Origin: Rhodospirillales bacterium
Lineage (GTDB): Bacteria; Pseudomonadota; Gammaproteobacteria; Steroidobacterales; Rariloculaceae
Reading direction: 5' to 3'
Assembly: GCA_024640665.1 (NCBI GenBank)
Contig: JAHEEO010000092.1
Coordinates: 1 to 11,259, forward strand
Length of the DNA stretch: 11,259 nt
In this document: in pieces, positions 1 to 5,957 of the stretch
Numbering within the stretch: position 1 is the stretch's first letter
How the letters are laid out: each line of letters opens with the position of its first letter
Made by a program: the position numbers and the translations under genes
Notes under the pieces: generated by a model
Told to the model about the DNA's origin: nothing
The model's database searches: none
The model's input: only the letters and a program-made list of their open reading frames with translations

Positions 1-10
1 GGAAAGTGGT

Positions 11-487
11 ATGGATACCCGTTTAGCAAAATATGCACTGTTATTCTGCACGCTGGCTGCGTCGGTTCGCCTGAGCGCTCAGCAGGCAACTGAGCCGCCG
101 GTTGATGCCGCTGACTCGCCTGCGCAGCGATCTGCTGTCAGCGCAGCAGAGGCTTCCGCCGCGATAGAGCCTGCTGTCAATGTCTCGGCACGGCCGCAAG
201 ATTCCCGCGTCGAACCTGCAGAACCGCGTCCGCGCCCGCAGATTGCGCAAAACGCCTCGCCGCGGGTGTTGGATACGCTCGATCTGGGAACCACGTCAAT
301 AACTGGAAATCAGGAATTGCCTAAGGTGCTCTACATCGTGCCTTGGAAGCGTTCGGATTTGGGCGATTTGGTGGGACGACCAGTCAACACGCTATTAGAT
401 GAAGCGCTGGCGCCGGTCGATCCGGAAGTTTTTGAACGGCATTTGGACTATTACGAGACCCTCAACGGGGAAACCGAACAGGAGTAA
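11..487 (+). CDS. Exported protein of unknown function, first gene of the ExbB/ExbD/TonB operon
   Basis: I do not recognise a named family for this 158-residue protein. Residues 1-24 look like a Sec signal peptide: a basic start (MDTRLAK), a hydrophobic core (YALLFCTLAASV) and a likely cut near LSAQ-QA. Residues 25-80 are rich in Ala, Pro and Glu and are probably disordered. The C-terminal part (about 100-150) is well structured in composition, with a LPKVLYIVPWKRSDLGDL stretch that looks like the conserved core. The likely location is the periplasm. It ends 4 bp before the ExbB-like gene, whose ribosome binding site overlaps its last codons, so the two are co-translated. The context suggests an accessory part of the energy-transduction complex. 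GGAAAG at 1-6 can serve as its ribosome binding site, but the reading frame is open to the window edge, so a longer start cannot be excluded. Reality of the gene is likely; function is unknown. Confidence 0.8.
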   Translation: MDTRLAKYALLFCTLAASVRLSAQQATEPPVDAADSPAQRSAVSAAEASAAIEPAVNVSARPQDSRVEPAEPRPRPQIAQNASPRVLDTLDLGTTSITGNQELPKVLYIVPWKRSDLGDLVGRPVNTLLDEALAPVDPEVFERHLDYYETLNGETEQE

Positions 488-491
488 TTCA

Positions 492-1157
492 ATGGGAGCG
501 TATACCGTCATCGTGCGATTTTTTCAGGAGGGTGGAATCTTCATGTATCCCATCGTTCTGGTACTCGCTCTGGGTCTCGCGATCGCAATCGAGCGTTGGT
601 TGTTCCTAACGACAACCACTGCCAAAAACAAAGTGTTGTGGAATAAGGTTACGCCGTTTTTAAAGTCTGGCAACTATACCGGGGCCATGCAGGCGACCAG
701 TAAGTCGAAAGCACTTATCGCACAGATTATGACCTACGGCCTCAATCGTGTTCGGTCTGCTAGACGTCGTGAAGATGTGGAAGCAGCCATGGAAGAGAGT
801 TTGATGGAGGTCATGCCACGACTCGAAAAACGCACGCATTATCTGGCAACGTTTGCGAATATCGCCACGCTGCTCGGCTTGTTGGGAACCATTATCGGTC
901 TAATCAACGCTTTTACTGCGGTGTCCAACGCCAATCCGGCTGAAAAGGCTGACTTGCTGTCGGCCAGTATCTCCGTTGCGATGAACACCACGGCTTTCGG
1001 TTTGATGGTCGCGATTCCGCTGTTGCTGGTGCACACGTTACTGCAGACCAAAACAACGGAGATCGTTGATAGTTTGGAAATGGCTTCAGTGAAATTTCTA
1101 AACTCGATCACGGAGAAGCCTGCGGGCGAGGCAGCGCCCTCGCGGTCAGCGGGATAA
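492..1157 (+). CDS. exbB: MotA/TolQ/ExbB-family proton channel protein
   Basis: This 221-residue protein is the proton-channel subunit of a TonB/Tol-type energising complex in the inner membrane. It uses the proton motive force together with ExbD to drive a TonB-like partner. Three membrane segments are visible, at about residues 16-38, 118-144 and 160-184. The family signature covers the second (LLGLLGTIIGLINAF, with Thr133) and the third (SVAMNTTAFGLMVAIP, with Thr166/Thr167), where the polar residues line the channel in ExbB. A cytoplasmic domain lies between segments 1 and 2. I chose the ATG at 492 because AGGAG sits at 480-484. A longer frame from 399 would overlap the upstream gene by 89 bp. 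The two exbD-like genes and the tonB-like gene follow directly. Family assignment is firm; which substrate system it serves is not visible. Confidence 0.93.
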   Translation: MGAYTVIVRFFQEGGIFMYPIVLVLALGLAIAIERWLFLTTTTAKNKVLWNKVTPFLKSGNYTGAMQATSKSKALIAQIMTYGLNRVRSARRREDVEAAMEESLMEVMPRLEKRTHYLATFANIATLLGLLGTIIGLINAFTAVSNANPAEKADLLSASISVAMNTTAFGLMVAIPLLLVHTLLQTKTTEIVDSLEMASVKFLNSITEKPAGEAAPSRSAG

Positions 1158-1160
1158 GTC

Positions 1161-1667
1161 ATGTCATTACGTCGGGGTCGTCGCGAGCGCCATCATGAAC
1201 AGGCGGAGCTCAACATTACGGCATTTATGAACCTTATGGTGATCTTGGTGCCGTTCTTGTTGATCACTGCTGTGTTCTCGCGCCTCGCAATTCTGGAGCT
1301 GAATCTGCCTTCTTCTGAAGCCAGTCTTGCTGAACAGCAGGAGCCTGAGTTTCAGCTGGAGATAACAGTTCGAGATTCCGCGATTGAAGTGGGTGATCGA
1401 AACGCGGGTACGCTCAGTCGTATCGCTAATGACGATGCCGGTTACAACTTCGGTGAGTTGTCCGGTTATCTGCAGAAAGTTAAGCAACAGTTTCCCGATA
1501 AGGCAAATGCAACTGTACTTCTTGAACAAGATATTCCTTACGAAGTGCTCGTCCAAGTGATGGACACGGTGCGCGTAGTCGAGCGAGTTGATGACTCGCG
1601 AGGCTTGGCCGCACGTTATGAGCTCTTCCCAGAAATATCTATCGGCGACGCACCAGCGTTGAACTGA
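1161..1667 (+). CDS. exbD: ExbD/TolR-family protein, first copy, lacking the conserved membrane Asp
   Basis: This is a 168-residue single-pass membrane protein with the ExbD layout: a basic cytoplasmic tail (residues 2-12, many Arg), one membrane helix (about 20-43) and a periplasmic domain. The helix motif that in ExbD/TolR reads roughly LTPMIDV appears here as ITAFMNLMV. The proton-carrying Asp (Asp25 in E. coli ExbD) is therefore replaced by Asn24, encoded by AAC. The gene starts 3 bp after the exbB-like stop and its stop is 12 bp before the second ExbD gene. Having two ExbD genes in tandem is common in operons of this AgmX/PglI-TonB type. The likely role is a partner of the second ExbD in the stator or rotor core, perhaps structural rather than proton-carrying; that division of labour is inference. 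Family assignment rests on the topology, the helix motif and the context. Confidence 0.87.
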   Translation: MSLRRGRRERHHEQAELNITAFMNLMVILVPFLLITAVFSRLAILELNLPSSEASLAEQQEPEFQLEITVRDSAIEVGDRNAGTLSRIANDDAGYNFGELSGYLQKVKQQFPDKANATVLLEQDIPYEVLVQVMDTVRVVERVDDSRGLAARYELFPEISIGDAPALN

Positions 1668-1679
1668 TAGGAAGCCTCG

Positions 1680-2213
1680 ATGAAATACGCAGATCGTGCT
1701 GCCAGAATGCAACGTCACCACTCGCGCCATAAGCGCGGAGTGTCGCTCAATCTGGTTTCGCTGATGGACATCTTTACGATTCTGGTGTTCTTCTTATTGG
1801 TTAACTCCAGCGAAGTGGAAGTATTGCCAAACGCGAAAGACGTGGCCTTGCCGGAGTCGATTGCAGAAACAAAAGCGCGTGAAACGGTTGTGGTTTTGGT
1901 AACCAACGAACAGCTGCTTGTCCAAGGTGAAGTAGTTGCCCAGATCGCCGACGTGATCGCCAGTAACCAACTCGTTATACCGGGCTTGAAAGCGGCGCTC
2001 GAAAATCAATCAAGTCGAGTGCTGCGAAGCGCCGAAGATGCGAGCGACGAAACGCGTGAAGTCACCATCATGGGTGATAAGGAAATTCCCTATAGCTTGC
2101 TGAAGCGGGTGATGGCTACTTGCACTGCAGCAAACTACGGACAACTTTCGCTAGCCGTAATGCAAAAGACTTCTGACGCACAGCTTGAAGCATTTGCTGC
2201 GAGCGGCGGTTAG
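1680..2213 (+). CDS. exbD: ExbD/TolR-family protein, second copy, with conserved Asp
   Basis: This 177-residue protein has a very basic N-terminus rich in Arg and His (residues 2-19), one membrane helix (about 25-44) and a periplasmic domain (about 50-177). The helix carries LNLVSLMDIFTILVFFLLV, in which Asp30 matches the essential protonatable Asp of ExbD and TolR. Unlike the preceding copy, this protein can therefore take part directly in proton transfer. AGGAAG at 1669-1674 is a good ribosome binding site for the ATG at 1680. The periplasmic part has two long acidic stretches (around 120-130) before a conserved-looking segment (EVTIMGDKEIPYSLLKRVMATC) similar to the strand-helix end of the ExbD periplasmic fold. 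The stop is 10 bp before the TonB-like gene. ExbD assignment is firm; pairing with the first copy is inferred from adjacency. Confidence 0.92.
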   Translation: MKYADRAARMQRHHSRHKRGVSLNLVSLMDIFTILVFFLLVNSSEVEVLPNAKDVALPESIAETKARETVVVLVTNEQLLVQGEVVAQIADVIASNQLVIPGLKAALENQSSRVLRSAEDASDETREVTIMGDKEIPYSLLKRVMATCTAANYGQLSLAVMQKTSDAQLEAFAASGG

Positions 2214-2223
2214 GGGACGGACG

Positions 2224-3216
2224 ATGGCAAGAGTGATTCCGATACATCGTATCTATGATCTTCCTTGGACTGTTGGGGATGAACAAGAAAATCGATTCAG
2301 ACTCACATTAAAGCGCAGTGCGATTGCGATATTAGGCCTCGCATTCGTCTTGTCTTTTCTGCCTGTCCCGCAGATGGATGCCGATCAGGTGCCTGAAATT
2401 CCACCGCGTTTAGCGCGCTTGCTGCTGGAGCAGGCACCGCCGCCCCCGCCGCCCCCTGTTGTTCAGCCGGAGCCCGAGCCGGAACCATTGGTTGAACCAG
2501 AACCCGAAGTAGTTGCCGAAACGCCCGTTCCGCAACCCGAGCCGGCGGTCGTGCCAGAGCCTGCGCCGGAACCGGAACCTGAGCCGGCTCCGGTTGACGA
2601 AACAGTTGTCGCTAGAGAGCGAGCCAGTGTTGCAGGCCTGCTGCCTTTTGCGGCCGAGTTGCAGGCTTTGCGTGACAATGACGCGACTGATCGACTGAAT
2701 CAAACGGGAATTGGTGCCGTAGGCGAAACCGAAGTCGTTACGCCGGAGCGATCTCTAATTACATCGAATGCGGGCGCTCGCAGCGGCGGCATCAATACAG
2801 CTGCGCTCAGTCGCAGTACCGGGGGATCAGGACTGACTGCGCGTGCTACTACGCAGGTCGACAGTCCGGTAGAAGGATTTGGAGTCGCCGGGGGCGCCGT
2901 ACAGCGAAGCGGCGACAGTAATCGAGGCTCCCGGAGTCGTGAAGAGATCGAGCGAGTGTTTGATCTGAACAAGGGCGCTATCTATGCGCTCTACAATCGA
3001 GCCCTGCGTCAAAACCCGTCCCTTGAGGGGCAGCTGGTCTTGAGACTGACTATCTCACCGGACGGAACTGTCACGTTCTGCGAAGTGGTGTCGTCGGAAC
3101 TGGGCGATCCAGACCTGGAGTCGAAGCTTGTGCAGCGCGTCATGCTGTTCCAGTTTGAAGCGAAAGATGTCGAGGCGATCACGACGACCAAGCCAATCGA
3201 CTTCTTCCCCGCATAG
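2224..3216 (+). CDS. TonB-like energy transducer with AgmX/PglI-type C-terminal domain
   Basis: This 330-residue protein has the TonB architecture: a short cytoplasmic N-terminus (1-30), a single membrane anchor (about 31-48, RSAIAILGLAFVLSFLPV), a Pro/Glu-rich spacer able to cross the periplasm (about 71-124, beginning with seven consecutive prolines), a Gly/Ser/Thr-rich linker (about 180-235) and a globular C-terminal domain (about 238-330). The last domain has the pattern REEIERVFDLNKGAIYALYN, then NPSLEGQLVLRLTISPDG, then a closing KPIDFFPA, which fits the AgmX/PglI C-terminal family rather than canonical TonB. It would transmit energy from the ExbB/ExbD complex to an outer-membrane partner not present here. 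I prefer the ATG at 2224 to the one at 2185, because the latter overlaps the previous gene and AGGGGACGG lies at 2212-2220. It appears to be the last gene of the operon. Confidence 0.88.
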   Translation: MARVIPIHRIYDLPWTVGDEQENRFRLTLKRSAIAILGLAFVLSFLPVPQMDADQVPEIPPRLARLLLEQAPPPPPPPVVQPEPEPEPLVEPEPEVVAETPVPQPEPAVVPEPAPEPEPEPAPVDETVVARERASVAGLLPFAAELQALRDNDATDRLNQTGIGAVGETEVVTPERSLITSNAGARSGGINTAALSRSTGGSGLTARATTQVDSPVEGFGVAGGAVQRSGDSNRGSRSREEIERVFDLNKGAIYALYNRALRQNPSLEGQLVLRLTISPDGTVTFCEVVSSELGDPDLESKLVQRVMLFQFEAKDVEAITTTKPIDFFPA

Positions 3217-3259
3217 AGACGCGCTAAAGCGAATTTCTGTTTCATGCGGTAACACTGCG

Positions 3260-3370
3260 CAGTGCCGATGACTGAACTACTGCTGGGGCGTCCGGCGGCA
3301 AGGATGCCGCCGGCGAGCGCCCAGGGACGGGTCAACAGCGTCCCCAGCAGTAGTTCAGTCATCGGCACTG
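3260..3370. repeat. 111-bp palindromic element: 29-bp perfect inverted repeats around a nested hairpin
   Basis: Positions 3260-3288 and 3342-3370 are perfect inverted complements over 29 bp (the left arm begins CAGTGCCGATGACTGAAC). The 53-bp interior contains a second hairpin: CCGGCGGCA at 3292-3300 pairs with TGCCGCCGG at 3305-3313 across an AGGA loop, extendable by two pairs past a bulged T. A third, competing pairing (GGGACG 3324-3329 with CGTCCC 3339-3344) is possible. The left arm also overlaps a 12-bp palindrome, CACTGCGCAGTG, at 3253-3264. It lies between the tonB-like gene and hisN. I see no target-site duplication, no T-run that would make it a standard terminator, and no coding content. 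It could be a MITE, a REP/BIME-like dispersed repeat or an RNA structural element. The structure is seen directly; the class is unknown. Confidence 0.85.
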
Positions 3371-3497
3371 ACCGCCCGCCCCGCAACTGGCTCTCCCAGA
3401 CGCCGACGCCACCGTGCCGCAAGCGAAGAGTTCCAGAGATTGGGGGCCCCATTGGCACCTTGTGCGTTAAGGACTCGCGCCGACAATCCTCCTCCGA

Positions 3498-3503
3498 CAT
3501 AAT
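3498..3503 (+). promoter_or_regulatory. Possible -10 element for hisN (leaderless transcript)
   Basis: CATAAT differs from the sigma-70 -10 consensus at one position. Its last base is 7 bp before the A of the hisN ATG at 3510, which is where transcription would be expected to begin. No convincing -35 is found at 16-18 bp (TCGCGC there), and no Shine-Dalgarno sequence precedes the ATG. This is weak evidence for a leaderless message. Confidence 0.3.
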
Positions 3504-3509
3504 GCGCGG

Positions 3510-4301
3510 ATGAGCACCTCACAAATTCCTCTGCACGAACTGGAAGACTTCGCTTTGGAGCTTGCCCGCTTGGCCGGCAACATCGCACTTGCGAATTTTC
3601 GCAAGTCGATCGAGATCTCCAATAAGGACGCCATTGGATTCGACCCTGTAACGAGCGCCGATCATGCGATTGAACAAGTGCTGCGTACGACGATTGTTGA
3701 GCGTTACGCCAGCCATGGCATCGTCGGTGAAGAGCAGGGGCGTACCGACAGTCTATCTCCTTACACTTGGTATCTGGACCCAATCGACGGCACTCGGGCC
3801 TTTATGATGGGTTCGCCGCTGTGGGGTACATTGATTGGTCTGACGTATGATGACTCACCCCTGTTCGGCTTGATGGTCCAACCCGTTTTGGAAGAAGTAT
3901 TTCTGGGTACCAGTGATGCAAGTTGGCTTGTTAAGCCCACTAGTCGGCAGCGGCTGAAGATCCGAAATTGTACAAATCTGGCAAACGCCGCGTTGGCAAG
4001 TACCCATCCAGATTTATTTGATGCAGACTCGGCCGCTGCTTTCAACACGCTGGCAGCGCAGTGTCTTTTGCATCGATGGGGCGGCGACTGTTACAACTAT
4101 GCAATGCTGGCAGCCGGTTTCGTTGATCTTGTCGTAGAAGATCAACTCAAAGATTTCGATATCGTGCCGCTGATTCCGATGCTGCAGGGCGCCGGATGCG
4201 TCGTGACTGATTGGAGCGGTAAGCCGTCGTTACGAGGCGGAAAAGTGCTGGCTGCTGCAACTCCACAGTTGCATGCTGCGGCGCTTGCAGCACTGGCTTA
4301 A
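3510..4301 (+). CDS. hisN: Histidinol-phosphatase, HisN type (inositol monophosphatase superfamily)
   Basis: This 263-residue protein belongs to the Mg-dependent inositol monophosphatase fold, close to the usual length of about 260. Visible metal and substrate motifs are DPVTSAD (45-51), GEE (73-75), the signature WYLDPIDGTRAF (87-98, with Asp90 and Asp93) and FDIVPLIPMLQGAG (216-229, with Asp217). The sequence after the signature, GSPLWGTLIGL, resembles HisN histidinol-phosphatases more than SuhB-type inositol or generic monophosphatases, so I infer hydrolysis of L-histidinol phosphate to histidinol in cytoplasmic histidine synthesis. No other his gene is nearby, which is normal for dispersed HisN. 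No ribosome binding site is evident upstream of the ATG. The gene converges with the radical SAM gene 25 bp downstream. The superfamily is certain; the exact substrate is less so, and inositol monophosphate or adenosine bisphosphate phosphatase are alternatives. Confidence 0.85.
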   Translation: MSTSQIPLHELEDFALELARLAGNIALANFRKSIEISNKDAIGFDPVTSADHAIEQVLRTTIVERYASHGIVGEEQGRTDSLSPYTWYLDPIDGTRAFMMGSPLWGTLIGLTYDDSPLFGLMVQPVLEEVFLGTSDASWLVKPTSRQRLKIRNCTNLANAALASTHPDLFDADSAAAFNTLAAQCLLHRWGGDCYNYAMLAAGFVDLVVEDQLKDFDIVPLIPMLQGAGCVVTDWSGKPSLRGGKVLAAATPQLHAAALAALA

Positions 4302-4331
4302 GCCCGTGTTTCGAATGATGCCGGGTTCAAG
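4297..4331. terminator. Weak hairpin between the convergent hisN and radical SAM genes
   Basis: CTTAAGCCCG (4297-4306) can pair with CGGGTTCAAG (4322-4331), with one mismatch and one G-T pair, around a 15-base loop. The arms span the stop codons of both convergent genes. There is no T-run on either side, so it is at best a weak bidirectional terminator or an RNA 3' end structure. Confidence 0.25.
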
Positions 4332-5238
4332 ACAGCTCGCTGCATGACGAGCCGAAAGCGAAGCAACTGTAGCAGCGATGATGATGCAGCATGACGCGCT
4401 GAGTCATAGCCTCTTTTAAGCTGCCGCCCAGATCATACGACGAGTCATCATCGACGAGCGTGCAAGCATAGATTCGCATTTGCCCGTTTTGCTTAACGAT
4501 CATTTTGGAAAATGCGCACATGAAGTCTTTTCGACTTTGCTCTGTCTGGTAGCTCGTCATGCAGTTCTGCGTAACGTGCGGGACTAATGGATTCGACCCT
4601 GGCGCGAGAAAGTCTGGAAAAGCAACGATGGTCGTGTCTTCCGGCAGGCTATTGCTGCGCATGATTGCGCGAAATGCGCCATCGACCGATTCGGCGTTTT
4701 CGTCCTTGTCTACTTGCCGTGCGAGTGAAACCTTGAAACCGAGTTCGTAGAGCTCTCGCATGCCTTCCCAGGCTAAATCGAAATTACCTTTCCCGCGACC
4801 GGCATCATGTCGAGTGCGGTCCGGATAATCGATGCTAATTCGAAACGCTATGGGGTGTTGCGTTTCTTTCAGCGTTGCAATTTGGTGAAGGCGCTTAATG
4901 ACCGGCTCAGTGCCATTCGTAAGAACGAGGCACGGACGCTGGCTGGCGGCATAGCGCAGTATATTGACGAAGTCTTTGACTATAAACGGCTCGCCACCGG
5001 TAAACGAAAACTGTTCGACGCCGAGCTCGACTGCTTCATCAATGAGAGGCTTAGCGTCCGCCAGCGTAATCCGCTGCAGGCGATTGTCGCCGGGTTTCGA
5101 GCCTTCGAGACAAAACGGGCATGACAGGTTGCAGGCCGTACCCGTATGAAACCACAGTTCGCGCAGGGAATGCGGATCGATATAGCCCCGGGGTTCGCCG
5201 TCCGGCGTGTATTGACTTGGATTAGGTTGGGCGTTCAT
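4327..5238 (-). CDS. Radical SAM protein with SPASM-like Cys-rich C-terminus
   Basis: This 303-residue protein has the radical SAM cluster motif CNLSCPFC (Cys36, Cys40, Cys43), which binds a [4Fe-4S] cluster and S-adenosylmethionine, followed by the GGEP motif (81-84) and an alternating TIM-barrel pattern to about residue 215. The C-terminal part holds further cysteines at 226, 241, 259, 289, 292 and 299. The segment MRIYACTLVDDDSSYDLGGS and the closing CYSCFAFGSSC resemble the auxiliary-cluster region of SPASM or twitch domains. I chose the ATG at 5238 because it forms an ATGA overlap with the stop of the preceding glycosyltransferase gene; a longer frame from 5316 would run 82 bp into that gene. 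It is the last gene of the minus-strand operon. It does not resemble ArsS as I know it. The substrate is unknown; fold and cluster assignment are firm. Confidence 0.88.
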   Translation of the reverse strand: MNAQPNPSQYTPDGEPRGYIDPHSLRELWFHTGTACNLSCPFCLEGSKPGDNRLQRITLADAKPLIDEAVELGVEQFSFTGGEPFIVKDFVNILRYAASQRPCLVLTNGTEPVIKRLHQIATLKETQHPIAFRISIDYPDRTRHDAGRGKGNFDLAWEGMRELYELGFKVSLARQVDKDENAESVDGAFRAIMRSNSLPEDTTIVAFPDFLAPGSNPLVPHVTQNCMTSYQTEQSRKDFMCAFSKMIVKQNGQMRIYACTLVDDDSSYDLGGSLKEAMTQRVMLHHHRCYSCFAFGSSCSELS

Positions 5239-5957
5239 CCGCGTGGGTCCTCTTGGGTCGCTGAGCTGCGGTATGCGGCGCTCAAGCGCCGTGTCGGGAT
5301 GCCAAAACCGTAACATATCGCAAGCCAGCGGTTGTGGCAGCAGCGCCTGATCCAGCCGTCGCGATCCCAGCGGCGGGTAGATACCAGCATAGGCAGATCA
5401 AGGCTGACGAAATTGAATTGTTTGCGCAGTTGGCGCACGAAACGCACTTCTTCGAACAGCGGTTCATGGGGATACCCGCCAATTGTATGGTACGCATCAC
5501 GAGTGCAGAACAGGGCTTGATCGCCATATGCGATGCCCCCGAATTGAATTCTTGCGGCGACGAGTTTCTCTATCACGAATTTCAGCAGTGTGCGTGTGCC
5601 CTGAAAGCGGAATCGAAAACAGCCGCTGGTTGCGCCGCCGCTGACGGCAGAAAGGATATGCTCGACCGCCGTCGCAGGCGGTTCACTGTCTGCATGCACA
5701 AACCACAACACATCAGCGGTCGCTGCTCGAGCGCCGGAATCAAGTTGCAGTCCGCGGTTGGCTGCAGTTCGTATTATCGAGAAGCCGTACATTGCGGCAA
5801 CTTCGGCAACTTGAGTGCTCGAGCTGCCGGTTACAACGATAACTTCCTCGGGTTGTCGCGTTTGTATGGCGAGACGGGATGCCAGTCTATCCAAGGCTGC
5901 GTGATCATCCAGCACCGGGATAATGACGCTCACTTTTGGAAGAGTCACCGTGTCCAC
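5235..5957 (-). CDS. Family 2 glycosyltransferase, TIGR04283 type
   Basis: This 240-residue protein has a GT-A fold: VSVIIPVLDD (9-18) at the nucleotide-binding start, then LQLDSGARAATADVLWFVHADS, in which HAD stands for the DXD metal site, and later YGDQALFCTRDAYHTIGGYP and EPLFEEVRFVRQLR, ending with an RRWDRDGW segment. This order matches the TIGR04283 glycosyltransferases that NCBI names for arsenosugar neighbourhoods. It probably acts in the cytoplasm on a sugar-nucleotide donor; the acceptor is unknown. The start is a GTG at 5957 that overlaps the end of the flavoprotein gene by 13 bp, with no clear ribosome binding site, so translation is probably coupled. A second GTG three codons later is an alternative. 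The stop overlaps the radical SAM start as ATGA. Family assignment is confident; the pathway is inferred. Confidence 0.88.
   Translation of the reverse strand: MDTVTLPKVSVIIPVLDDHAALDRLASRLAIQTRQPEEVIVVTGSSSTQVAEVAAMYGFSIIRTAANRGLQLDSGARAATADVLWFVHADSEPPATAVEHILSAVSGGATSGCFRFRFQGTRTLLKFVIEKLVAARIQFGGIAYGDQALFCTRDAYHTIGGYPHEPLFEEVRFVRQLRKQFNFVSLDLPMLVSTRRWDRDGWIRRCCHNRWLAICYGFGIPTRRLSAAYRSSATQEDPRG

Noticed and set aside
1167..1730. 187-codon minus-strand open frame
   Set aside because: It is a shadow of the first exbD-like gene, whose product has a clear membrane helix and operon position.
2434..2600. Pro/Glu codon repeats as a CRISPR-like or tandem DNA repeat
   Set aside because: The units are irregular GAGCC/GAACC codon runs that encode the TonB spacer. 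There is no fixed repeat or spacer length.
3260..3370. Palindrome as the intrinsic terminator of the TonB-like operon
   Set aside because: Neither strand has a T-run after the stem and the arms are far longer than needed. It may still slow or end transcription, but I cannot call it a standard terminator.
3009..3500. 163-codon minus-strand open frame
   Set aside because: It is antisense to the TonB-like C-terminal domain and runs through the palindromic element. The open frame is partly created by the inverted arms.
3262..3513. 83-codon plus-strand open frame across the inverted repeat
   Set aside because: It is made mostly of the palindrome, has no ribosome binding site and its translation has no protein-like features.
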